Shown here in pieces: positions 34,001 to 44,625 of a DNA stretch of 64,000 nucleotides; the first letter of the stretch is position 1, and the number at the start of each line of letters is the position of its first letter. Origin of the DNA: Symbiotaphrina buchneri (Eukaryota > Ascomycota > Symbiotaphrinales > Symbiotaphrinaceae); contig BCIG01000028.1 of the NCBI GenBank assembly GCA_001599915.1, forward strand, positions 310,001 to 374,000, in the 5' to 3' direction. The notes below the pieces were generated by a model, which worked only from the letters and a program-made list of their open reading frames with translations, made no database searches and was not told the DNA's origin. The position numbers and the translations under genes were made by a program.

Positions 34001-34595
34001 CCAACCGGATTCGCCGTGGCATGAGCATTGGTCAAATGCTGGTTGCCAGGAGTAGCTGCGACTTGGTGATTTCCGGTCGTGGTCGAGATGAAACCGGGAC
34101 CGCGGTTCAGAGCTGGGTCAAGAAGACGCGGATCAATCAAACTCGGATCCATAGGGGAGTTCCGTGGCCTGCTGGGCCCAAATGGGTTTGTTGCAGGATC
34201 GAGATTGTTGAAAAAGTATGCACGAGTCTCGAGATATCCTGGTTGACTTTCTAATGGCCCTGGGTGTTGTGGCCTTGGATTTTGCAGCCCTCGATTCTGC
34301 AGCCCTTGGTTCTGCAGCCCTTGGTTCTGCAGCCCTGGATTCTGCGCGTTGTGGCTATGCCTGGGTGATTCTGTCGACGATCCATAGAGCTCTTCATATG
34401 ATCGCCCTGGATTCTGCACGGGGCTATTTCTTGGTGTTCCTGCCGACGATCCATAGAGTGCCTCATATGAGCGCTGTATCGTACCATTGAACGGGGCTAG
34501 GATTATTAGCTTATGCAGGAGCTAAAGGGAAAACTATGCACAAAATACTTACAATCCGTATTGCCTTGCCCGGGATTTGTTTGCCGAGAAGCCAT
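31075..34595 (-). CDS. Long disordered, tandem-repeat protein of unknown function
   Basis: Exon 34553-34595 (MASRQTNPGQGNTD) and exon 31075-34496, joined by a 56 bp intron with consensus ends, give 1154 residues in frame. No known domain was recognised. The protein is Asn/Ser/Pro/Asp-rich. It holds three internal repeat families: two copies around SYE(A/E)LYGSS with LQNQG repeats; three tandem copies of a unit of about 50 residues containing MDLDMID..DPALN and TSTTxGNHQIAT; and about a dozen shorter units around DNAPYPQTSFFDPNSGNINATA-like words. A more ordered, charged C-terminal region (from about HRREVLLRPGVTLERN, with YIQRVIEEHRRARHA) ends TPTKKSL. There is no signal peptide. The continuous 3.4 kb frame despite repeats argues that it is a real gene. 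The 5' end is uncertain; it might be spliced to the next ORF upstream. Confidence 0.65.
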
Positions 34596-34915
34596 GGGTG
34601 GTGTATGTGGAGGGCCAGTGTAGGAGTGATCTGCGGATGTAAGTACACGTCCACATGAGGAACAGTCTGATACGTACGTGTAGGATGTTCGACTCCTTCG
34701 GAAGAACCACCACGTCCAGTCACTGGGGTGTGCGGACACAGATGGTAACCGGCTGGGAATATGAGTACACGTCCGGACACGAAGATGATCGAGCACGTAC
34801 ACGAAAGATATTCAAATGCCTGTTCAGGCCCGGATGTCTCCAACAAGTGGCTAAACGCCGCAAAGATCTCAGGAAAGTAAAGCCGAAAGAACCCTATATG
34901 CTTTGTTAAACTGTG
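34596..34915. other. Gap between the two disordered ORFs
   Basis: About 320 bp. A consensus donor (gtaaga, minus strand, near 34936) in the upstream ORF and several acceptor-like sites here leave open that the two ORFs are exons of one gene. Alternatively it is a short promoter. Confidence 0.4.
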
Positions 34916-36511
34916 TCAATCATTGAACGCACAAGATATCTTACCTATGACCTCGCCACGTTCAATGATGGGTTGTTGATTCTGGGGCCCGGGATTCTGT
35001 CCACGCCGGTGAATCTCAATATGCGGCTGGTGCGAGTAGATGTGGTCGTGGACTTGTCTCCGCACGTCAAATTGGTCCCGGTTGAAGTTGAGGAACTGCT
35101 GGTTATGTTCACCAAGACGGTGTCGCTGACGAGGACTGTGTCTCTCGCCAGGCGGACGCAGAGGGTCCTGGAGAGGACGGTAGATAGACTCGTTGATACC
35201 ACGCCCGTTGATACGGGTTCGCTGATATTGGTAAGAAACGAAGCCTTGGGTACGTGCCGTGAGATCTTGGTGATGAGACGGCTGGACGTAAGTGTCACGC
35301 AAATGTCGGTAAGTGTCTTGATAAGAAGTATCGACAGTGTCTTCTTGATCTTGTTGGTCAGGCAAATGTTGGGAGGTGCCTTGATCACGAGAATTGACAG
35401 GGTCTTCTTGCTCTTGTGGGTTGCCTTCTAGACGACGTCGTTCACCACTCAGATATCGGTAATTCTCTTGATAACGACGACTTATGTCGTCTTCTGGACC
35501 TTGTTGGACGTATCCTCGGCGACGTTCGTCTTCAACGGCTTGAGCGGCTTGGTAAGCGGGTCTTAGAAGACGTTGAAAGCCTTGGAGGTTTCTTAGACGA
35601 CGCGGTTGCTGATCGACTGTATATCCCTGAAAAACGTGTCCTCCAGAACGCTGCTGGTCAGGAACTTGTTGTTCGTGATGAACGTGTCTTTGAGTAGACT
35701 CGTGGTCAGAGGCTTGCTGTTGCTGGTGACCGTGTCCTGGAGCACGCCGATTGGAAGTGTCGTTCTGTTGTTGTTCACCTTGATTGACAACGTCTATCTT
35801 CTGCTGATCACCTTCGTCGTCTGAATCACGATCCTTGCTGGGACGTTCTTGGGCTTCAAGATCACGATCAAGGGCTTCTGAGAAGGCTGGGAGAAAGTGA
35901 GCGTGTGTGAGTGAGAGAGAGTGAAAACAGATGCAGTCTGGCGAAAACATCGAGAAGAGAGGCAGAGGTTGGGTTGTTTTGGAAAAGGTACTTACTGCGC
36001 TTCATCGTGCGATCCTCCTCGTCGTCGTCGCTATTGTTCGATGTACGTCTACCGTCAGGGCTCCATAACCAACCAAGCTCGTCATGCCATCTCCATCCGC
36101 CGCCATCGGTCGAAGGGGGCGGATTCTCATGAGTTTGGGGCTGGTCTGTATGGCCTCGTGCTGCAGGGCTTGGTGCTTGATCACCAATCACTCTTCTGAT
36201 AAAGTTCCTCGACGCCGCATCTTGGTGCACAGCAACTTCAGAATCCTCAGAATCATAAGGGTCCCAGGAGTACCATTCAGGCGGCGGCGTCTGTTGGCCT
36301 GCTCCACGTCGATCATATTCAGATCCATTTTGTCGACTCTTGTTGATGCACGGGTTGAGATTGTTGATTTGTTGGCGATGAGGAGTACTGCTGTTGCGCT
36401 GAGATTCGCTCGATTCGTCAGCGCTGTCGAGGGTGTCGAGACTTGGATGGTGGGAGGGAAGGGGAGGTTGAGGAGGTCGCTGCACTTGGGACGAGTGGCT
36501 GGGCCCATTCA
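34916..36511 (-). CDS. Disordered Gln/Arg/Asp-rich protein, unknown; 5' end unresolved
   Basis: Exon 35996-36511 and exon 34916-35886, separated by a 108 bp intron with clear GTAAGT and CAG ends, stay in frame. Exon 1 lacks an ATG in frame: it opens just after an acceptor-like tgctgcag at 36512, so a small upstream exon is expected (one candidate is an ATGA followed by gtagac about 90 bp farther up). The first part (about 172 residues) has a Trp-rich patch, GGGWRWHDELGWLW, and WYSWDPYDSEDSE. The second (about 320 residues) is Gln/Arg/Asp/His-rich with DQQ- and QDQ-type low complexity. No known domain. Near the end a second donor (gtaaga) may replace the stop at 34916. Its neighbour downstream on the same strand is also disordered and repetitive. 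Confidence 0.5.
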
Positions 36512-37062
36512 CTGCAGCACACTACCATCAAGTAAACAACCAACACAGCAGGAAAGTGATAGGTCAGCAACACAGCAAGCACAGCAAGCATTCACAGGAT
36601 GTGTCTACTCATGCACTGCACCAAAAGGGACTTGATGAAAAGGGAAAGTCAGGGGAAGTCAAGGAGTATGCATGAATGAATCAAGTCCATATGTCAACCA
36701 CAGTGCACATGGGCCGTCAAAGGAAGCAAAGATCACGAAGCAGTGCATCATGTTAGAGTTCAGAAGCAATTGCGTATGAATAATCATCATGTGTGCCCTC
36801 CACCAATGCAATAAGGAGGCTATTTACAGCTTGGCGGGACTCCATCGCTGCCAGAGGCATGTAGCAGAGTCATGACAAGGATTTTGACCAGCTGCCGAGT
36901 TCCCATCTTCCTCCTTGGCAGGGCCTGCACCTGGATGAGACAGTTCTGTCCCAAGAAGTCAAATCAAGTTTATTGCGCAAACTCCCGCGGGGAAAATGCA
37001 GTAGGGGATGTTGCCGTTCCATCATTTCTAAGGTCGTATACGTGGCATGGGGAAGCCAGGTG
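36512..37062. other. Intergenic
   Basis: About 550 bp, possibly holding the missing first exon of the disordered gene (about 36512-36660). Nothing else is supported. Confidence 0.5.
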
Positions 37063-37397
37063 CTAGAAAGGTATCGCATTGCCAACAGCTCCGCTTAGGT
37101 CGGCTGGCGCACCCAGCATTCTGAGCCTCTGTCAGCTTGTTCATTCCATCATAGATCTCGTTCGATGATCGCATACCGTTTGCCCGTCTCCGTAGCGCAG
37201 CAGCCGCAGAAGAGTGATGCCGGCCAGCAAACGATCTGTAAAGGAATTAGTTCAAGATTCTGCAATTGAAGAGAGAGTAGTACCGCTGCGACAATGGCGA
37301 CTCCAAAACCGATCGTTGGACCCACGACCTTGCAATGACATGGATTTTGATCGGTACCGCACTGGAAGCAGATGAACGGAATTGGGAGACAGTCCAT
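37063..37397 (-). CDS. Small Cys-rich membrane protein (76 aa), conserved type in ascomycetes
   Basis: Three small exons, 37284-37397, 37177-37235 and 37063-37120, with 48 and 56 bp introns, join to 76 residues. It begins MDCLPIPFICFQCGTDQNPC, then HCKVVGPTIGFGVAIVAA, and the second exon gives a hydrophobic segment IVCWPASLFCGCCATETGK. The tail reads MLGAPADLSGAVGNAIPF. Cysteines occur in CxxC and CGCC patterns at both sides of the hydrophobic stretch, suggesting a small membrane-associated protein that may be palmitoylated or bind metal. I recall similar short proteins from other filamentous ascomycetes, but none with a known function. The model is supported by three consistent exons that all continue the motif order. 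Confidence 0.72.
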
Positions 37398-39752
37398 GGC
37401 TGGAGATTGTCCGGTCCCTAGGTCCCTTTGAGAGAGCAAAGAATGTAAAATGCTATAAGGCTGCTGTTTGCCTTATAGAAGCTTGCAATTGACCGTCAAA
37501 GGATCAGGCGGTGCTGAAGGTAAAATGTCGGTGATGAGCGAGGTTGATGTTGGAAAGCCGGAATTTTGTTCCGCTGCAGTGACGTCGCTTATTTGCGGAG
37601 AGCGCATTCACATGGCTTTAAGTTTTGCGCCGACCATACAAGCATACAAGCATCGCACCTACTTCGTACCTTAAAGGAGTTGTTCAATCGAACTACTTCG
37701 TATCAGAGGAACTGGACGGGAAGTCACGATAAGACAACTTATGTGAACTCCACGTGGGAGGACCTGGTCTAAAGCGCATCTAGCTAAGAAAATCCACCTG
37801 GATATCCCGATCGAGCAAGGTAGCACCGACCCAATGGATAATGGATCAACTTGCCATAGTTGGTCAAATCGGGTGCATTCTACTCTTGTCCTTATTGAGT
37901 TCCAATTTCTGACATCTCTTAGTCCCATCTCTGGAACTCCAATGCGGCTTTATCGGAAAGCAATCCATTTTAACGCTGATTACCACTTGGAGTTGGCTGG
38001 AGAGGTTGTCCCTTCACATAACCCATCACAGGTCTACCGTGAGGTTGTACTACGAATTCTCTCATGCAAGAGAACAAAAGACTATCTGATATGGACTACA
38101 TTTTATGAATCTTATCCTCATGATGAGCCGATGAGGATTATTACTCTCCGCGTCTCCAGATGCGCGGAATGAGGAGCACATACCAATATCTTATCAGTCT
38201 GCCAACTTTCTGCTTTAACACGAATACCATGGTGACAGCTCTCGGTTCTCCAGCTACCAAGACTGATTATTCATGGCCACGCCGTCTGCCTCGACAGCAG
38301 CTGGAAGTGTCGGCAGACAAGCGGGGTGGATACGAAGACTCAGCGGATGTCGGATATGGCCTCCTCAGTAGCTTGGGGTCCAGGGGTTCAGGGGCCTAAG
38401 ACACGACCTCGGCCCACTTAAACCACGCCACAATGTCATTGCAACTCGGGGTTTCGATGGCGGTCCTGGGGATTCAGTGGGTCGTTTGCATTCCGGTATC
38501 GACTGGTTTGTTAACAACGAACTAGCACGAATATTAACAGCCAGCTTTTGGGTGTATTGGAGGATTTGTTGTTTCTCTTCCGAGTGCCGAAACCAGTGCC
38601 TCCCAAGCCGCCTTGCCGGGAAACTCTCGGCCATTCGGTTGGTACGGGAAGTTTTAGCACAACGGCTGTGGCTTCTTCGCTTACATGGTTAGGCATGCTA
38701 AATCTCTCTGCATGACGTAGATCATCGATTATGTATTCTGAAGGAATCCTTTGCGCGCACTTTGCGAGCGCTGTCCCTTCCAAGGGGAATACATGCAAAT
38801 TCAACACGATAGTTGCGATGCAGATGGGGTCAGTCCCATAATTCCCACTCCAGTCTCCGCGTGGAGAGAAGAAATTTGCATCTCCATGGTTGACAGGGAG
38901 AAGGGTGGGCGTCCAGAGTCCACAATAATGACATCGTTGAGTGACGGGCCTCACGTCAAAAAGGCTTGCGCATAACCGTTCTGGGGAAAGCCGATCGAGT
39001 CGCTATACCACTCTCAGTTTAAGGTGGCTTAATCGCCCGGTTCCAGAAGGCTGAACAGGGATCTTTGAACCAATCTTCTTTATCTGCAAAATGTTTTGGC
39101 TGAGAAGGTCGCCAACTGACTGACCCACCAAAGTCTCCACCAGCGAAGAAATTTTTGAACCCACAAATCGCGAGTAGTGTCGGATGACAAACATGCAAAG
39201 GGCAAAGAGTCCGGATATTCGGACTTTGCAGCTGGCCTCGGCGTTCAAGTAAGGTAGGTATTCGTATGGTAGTCTCGGAGTGCCTGGAGCCGTTGCGGAG
39301 GGATCCACACTAAGCCTAGGCCACAGACAAAAAAGAGGGTATTGATGACGACGGTGATGGCGGGGGGGAAGCCTTTTCCGTTACACGGCTCCCGGCTCCC
39401 TCGACGCACCAATGACCACCTCATTATCTTGGCCTGCCGGAGGTGGAAGCGCAAAAGCCATCCAATGGGGCACTAACACTGCATGCGTTATTTTGTCAGC
39501 CGCCGCCGCCCATGTCATCTTGGATTGCTCTTTCTTTAAATGATCCAGCTGCCCCATCTTCGCAGGTTGAACACGTGCTGGGTGCCCCTCCTGCAAACTC
39601 CACATACTCCCTCTTTCACTCACTACATCATCCACCTCGGGGCTGAGGCCCATCGTATCAATATCGACCCGTAGCTTATATAGCAGGTAGCAGGTCCCAG
39701 ATCTCTCATCTTTAGCTTTGATCACGAAATAAATTCTACCCAGCCCGGCATC
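37398..39752. other. Gene-poor region (2.35 kb)
   Basis: No gene could be supported. ORFs of 110-147 codons (37834-38172 on +, 38511-38954 on -) have no recognisable motifs. At the right end a TATATA at 39677-39682 lies 71 bp before the hexose transporter ATG and is its likely TATA box. Confidence 0.5.
39677..39682 (+). promoter_or_regulatory. Likely TATA box of the hexose transporter
   Basis: TATATA, 71 bp upstream of the ATG at 39753, at a plausible distance for a fungal core promoter. It is a short motif and evidence is positional only. Confidence 0.35.
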
Positions 39753-41647
39753 ATGGGTATCTTCTCGCGGCTCAACCGCACAAACCCTGACTCGCCCGAA
39801 GGCACAGCAGTCGGATCAAACAATGGGTCCGCCGCCAACTCCATCGTTGCTGCAGACCCTGAGAAAGATGCTTCTGCCCCGGTCTCGTACGATGGGAAGG
39901 TCAAATTCCTGACCATCCGTTCTTTCACCATTGGTGTACTTGTCTCAATGGGTGGTTTTATCTTTGGCTATGATACCGGTCAGATTTCCGGTATCGTTGC
40001 CATGGAGGATTTCTTGAATAGGTTCGGCGAGGGCCCACCGGGCCAAAAGTCCTTTAGCAATGTGCGGGAAGGTACAATTGTTGGTTTGGTACGTTCATAC
40101 CGCTGCCCTAGATCGCGGTTTTTCACGTTCTAATGGGACTGCAGTTATCGATCGGAACGCTTGTCGGTGCCCTCTTGTCAGCTCCCCTTGCCGACTGGGT
40201 TGGGCGGAAACTCAGCATGACTTTCTGGTGTATAATTTTTTGTGTGGGAGTGGTCATCCAGATTGCAGCTACAACCGTCTGGCAACAGGTGGCCGTGGGA
40301 CGGCTGGTTGCTGGTTTCGGCGTTGGAGCACTGTCGGTTTTGGTACCAATGTATCAGGCCGAGAGTGCTCCTCGCCATGTACGTGGAGCATTGGTCAGGT
40401 AAGATGAAGCACCGTTCGCTTCTTTCAATAACCCAAACTAACAATTGTACAGCGCGTACCAATTGTTCATCACGTTCGGCATTTTCGTTGCTTATTGTAT
40501 AAACTATGGAACCGAAAGTCGCTCCGATACCGGATCCTGGAGGATTCCCATGGGCGTCGGCTTCATATGGGCGATCATACTTGGTGTCGGAATCCTTTTC
40601 CTCCCCGAGTCTCCACGGTATGCTTACCGCAAGGGTCGTACCGACGAGGCCCGCCGGACCATGTCGAAGCTTTACGGCGTAGACCACCGCCATCACGTGG
40701 TAGCCCGTGAACTGCGTGAGATCAAGGAGAAGTTGGACGCCGAAAATATGGGTGGCAGGCATCCTTGGTACGAAATCTTCACCGGGCCCAGGATGCTTTA
40801 CCGGACGCTTTTGGGGGTTGTCATGCAGGCAATGCAGCAGCTTACCGGTGCCAACTTCTTCTTCTACTACGGCACTACCATCTTCCAGGCTACGGGGCTG
40901 AGCAATTCTTACGTTACCCAGATGATCCTTGGCGGCATCAACTTTGGCAGCACGTTCCTGGGATTGTACGTTGTCGAGCACTTTGGCCGCCGACGAGCTC
41001 TCATCGCTGGAGGACTGTGGATGTTCATGTGCTTCATGGTATTCTCATCTGTCGGTCATTTCTCCCTTGACCGGGCCACTCCGACAAATACGCCCCAGGC
41101 GGGTACGGCCATGATTGTGTTTGCCTGTCTCTTCATCTTCGGTTATGCGATCACATGGGGGCCTATTGTGTGGGCTCTTGTGGGCGAAATCTATCCCTCC
41201 CGCTACCGTGCGAAGAGCATGGCCCTAGCCACCAGCTCTAACTGGCTCTGGAACTTCCTGATTTCCTTCTTCACGCCCTTCATCACAGGCGCAATCGACT
41301 TCCGTTACGGATATATCTTCGCCGCATGCTGTTTTGCTGGTGCAGTCATCGTCTATTTCTTCGTCTGCGAGACGCAGGACCGTACGCTCGAGGAGATCGA
41401 CACAATGTACATCTTGCACGTCAAGCCGTGGAAGAGTTCGAAATGGGAGCCTCCTGAGGGTGAGGAGTTGATTACGGCTGATAACCTCTACCTCGAGTCT
41501 GGAGGCAGAGGTATCAGGAAGCAGAAGGAACAGCAGGTCGAGAACGCTGGAGGTGTCATGAATGCAGACCTGCCTCATCCGATCATCGGCGCGGGCGATG
41601 AGACGGAAGGCAGCGGAGCGCTGCCTCATGGAAATACGCACGCCTAG
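39753..41647 (+). CDS. MFS hexose (glucose) transporter
   Basis: Sugar porter of the plasma membrane. Exons 39753-40088, 40145-40398 and 40453-41647 (introns 56 and 54 bp) give 594 residues with about twelve helices. Sugar-porter signatures are intact: GGFIFGYDTGQISG in helix 1, GRLVAGFGVGALSVLVPMYQ(A)E, PESPRYAYRKGR, QQLTGANFFFYYGTTIF in helix 7, WGPIVWALVGEIYPSRYRAK, and CETQDRTLEEID at the C-terminal loop. The spacing and the QQLTGANFFFYYG motif match glucose/hexose transporters of the high-affinity fungal group (yeast Hxt / Aspergillus Mst type). The long C-terminal tail is hydrophilic. Expression is probably controlled by glucose, but no operator was verified. Confidence 0.94.
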
Positions 41648-42271
41648 TTTTGACATGGCTTGCGAGTTTTGTGTTTATGAAGCCCTTCGGGGTTCCGTTC
41701 GTTTTCTTGACTATATCAGTGTGGCAAGAGGTGTTTTTCCGCATTTTCCGCTGGACACGATGGCGTTGGGTAGCCATGGTTTGGTGTTTGGGAAAAGGGG
41801 GTTGCTAGAATATAGCATTACTTGCCTTGCGCTGGCATAGGTCGTCAATGAGATCAATATTGTTAATCACCAATAGAGTGGATATCGCTGCGTGTGACTG
41901 ATTGAGACCCTCAAGTGCGATATTTAGACCTTATCTTCTGTACTGTTGGCTGCTCGAACTTGATGCTATTATTGAACGTTGTTCAGGCAAGACCTCCAGG
42001 AGCGCTTTGATTGGCTACGGAGCAACAACCTTCCATGCGCCGTCACAGCCTACACCCCAACACCACCACCAAGGTGCGCAGCTGGGCTGCTCCCTAACTT
42101 CCAAGTTAGCAGTTCGGCCTATATTGATTCTTAACGGCTTCGGATACCGTTTGACGGAGACGAGGCTTCCTTCAGCTCACATAAGACGACCTCACAGCCA
42201 TTGCGCTTGGTGTCGTGTGCCCTCATTATCTGCATCCCTGCACCGCCAGAACCCCGCATCAAGCGCCTACG
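41648..42271. other. Intergenic, hexose transporter to PAP2 gene
   Basis: About 620 bp. Holds the transporter 3' UTR and the PAP2 promoter. No other feature seen. Confidence 0.6.
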
Positions 42272-43419
42272 ATGGCGCCCCGGCCCGCTTTGCGCCCATT
42301 GCTCTCCACTGCCATTGACTGGGCTCTTATAATGTACGCCCCAACCTCCACCCACCGGATCAAATAACTAACATCCCATAAAACAGCATAACAGTAATCA
42401 TCGCGCACATCCTCTCCAACCTCCCACCGAAAGCTCGCCCCTTCTCGCTGTCCAATCCCGACATCTCCTTCCCGTACACCGAGAACCAAGTCATCTCCGA
42501 AGACGCCCTCTACCTGATCTCCCTCTTGGCACCTATCCTCATCGTGCTGCTCGCCTGCGCCCTCCTCCCTCTGCCGCGAACCTACCCCTCCGCGTCAGCG
42601 GGCGGGCACGCGCTATACACCACGCCCTCCGTCCCCTCACAAACGCCATGGCACAAGAAATACCGCCCCACCGCACGCCTCCTCCTGCTCAACACCGCTC
42701 TCCTCGCAGTGCTGCTGTCCTGGACACTCGCGTACTTCACAACCAACGCGCTCAAGAACCTAATCGGCAAGCCGCGGCCGGACCTCATTTCCCGCTGCTT
42801 GCCGTCACATAACTCCAGCATCCTCGCAGCCGGCATCGTCTCCCCGCCCGATGCGCTGGTGCCGCTATACGACATATCCATCTGCACGCAACCCAATATC
42901 AAAACCCTCCACGACGGCTTCCGATCCTGGCCGTCCGGGCACTGCAGCTATACCTTCGCCGGCTTGGGCGCCACGGGATTATTCCTCTTCTGGACCTTAT
43001 CGCCCCTTGTCAGGCGCACGAGGTTCCCATTTAGCTTGCCGCTGCTGGTGCTTGTCCCCGCGCTCCCGCCCGCGACGGCGGCGTTTGTGGCTGCCTCGCG
43101 GTGGAGCGATTATAGACACCATGGCTTCGATATTTTGAGCGGATGCGCGATTGGGGTTGGCGCGGCGGGGTGGGCGTTTTGGTTTTATTTCTGGAGAGCG
43201 GCGGCGGGAGATGAGGGGGTGGGGGAGTTGAGAAGGGAAGAGGAGGAGCAGGGGTATTCGGATCTGGAGGAGCAGAGGTTGACGGCCCCCGGTGCGGTGG
43301 ATGGATTGGGGACTGGACCGGCGAGGACGTACGGGCCGCTGAGAGGGGGAGAGGAGGAGAGGGATTATGTCGGTGTGGGCGTTGTGCCGCCGGGTGGGAG
43401 TACGGGGGCGGTGAGGTGA
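42272..43419 (+). CDS. PAP2-family lipid phosphate phosphatase
   Basis: Integral membrane phosphatase of the type that dephosphorylates phosphatidic acid, diacylglycerol pyrophosphate and related lipids (yeast Dpp1/Lpp1 family). Exons 42272-42333 and 42387-43419 (53 bp intron) give 364 residues. All three catalytic motifs are present: KNLIGKPRP (KX6RP), PSGHCSYTFAG (PSGH), and SRWSDYRHHGFDI (SRX5HX3D). About six hydrophobic segments surround them, and the first begins at the exon junction (IDWALI, then TVIIAHIL). The C-terminal tail after the last helix is Glu/Gly-rich and probably cytosolic. The gene is GC-rich. Confidence 0.93.
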
Positions 43420-44625
43420 GCTGGAGTGTGGGAGGGGGATACGAAATGTGAGAGCTGGAGGAGAGGAATGGCGTGCGAGGGCGGTGCAGTGAACTGCAGG
43501 GTTGGAGTACGGGAGTGGTAAGGTGAGCTGGATGAGAAGAGGGGATGTGCAAGGAGATGCAAGAGAGGGGGATGCGAATGAGATTGAAGAGACAGAGAGT
43601 GGAGGGAGTGTAGCACGATCCTTACAGAGTATATGCCATGCATTCCTCTTATTATCATTTCATGAGGAAGAGTTGACGGAAGAGTTGACGGAAGAGTTAA
43701 CGGAGAGAGACCGAGAGAGAGGGTGAGATTTAGCATTTCGCATGTATCCATCCAGCAAGATACTCCCAACAGCGTCGTTCTATTCTTCAGCGGTCTGCGC
43801 TATCTCCTTTCAGCGGGGTTGCAGACATTTGGCATTTCACGATTCACAATTCACATTCAGCATCTCACATTTGGCATTTGCATCTTGCATTTTCACATTT
43901 TCACAATTTTGTGGCATTTTGGAATGAAAAAATATGAATCGAATCGAAGAATTTCAGCACCACCTCTAAACAAGACAATTATTACCTCCCCTCCTACCAC
44001 GGGACTTCCTCCTCCTCCCCCCTCTACTTTCTCTCTCCTGACTAGACTAGCAGCAAACTAGCAGCAGCAGCCAATCTCAGCACCATGACAGATCACACCA
44101 CGCCGTCCCATCGATCCCCATTCAGAGCTTACCACTTTCCAGTCCTCTTCACCATTGAGGCCCTCGTGGCCCCTCCAGCACGGCTCCCACATTTCCCCCT
44201 CTGTCTCCACGCACAACCCAGATCCTCCGGAGGAAGAACAAGGACTGATCAGCCAACTGAGGCTTCCACAGCAACAGCCACATCCAAGAGACAACAACAA
44301 GGTGCATGTCAAGTGAGCCAGAAAACGAGAAATAAAGCTGATGTACGCGCGTAAGTATGCATGCATGCATGATGCTGTCCAGTTCGCGTAAAGCATGGTA
44401 CGGCAGAGCAAGCAAGGCGAATCAATCAGGGCAAGGCAACGCAATCAAGGCAAAGTGGGTAGAAACAAAGAGTACAAGGTGAGTGCAACTATCAAATGGC
44501 GTGAGCACAGGCAACAAATGTGAAAAACGCACGACGGGATATTGACATTGGAGAGAAAAGAAAACAACACAATTTTGTGGTGCATAGGCTCGGACTTGAG
44601 AAACAAAAAGCCAGCAGCTGCCAAC
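43420..44625. other. Intergenic; purine-rich tract, small tandem repeat, one doubtful ORF
   Basis: 43420-43730 is strongly purine-rich on the + strand and contains about three tandem copies of a gaagagttgacg-like unit near 43670-43700. 43830-43930 is AT-rich with recurring cattt words. A + ORF at 44085-44354 (89 codons, good ATG context) has no recognisable motif and no homologue known to me; I do not call it a gene. A short atgc repeat lies near 44355-44372. Confidence 0.5.

Noticed and set aside
44085-44354. 89-codon ORF on + with a good start context
   Set aside because: No recognisable motif, no splice support and overlapping ORFs on the other strand; too weak to call.
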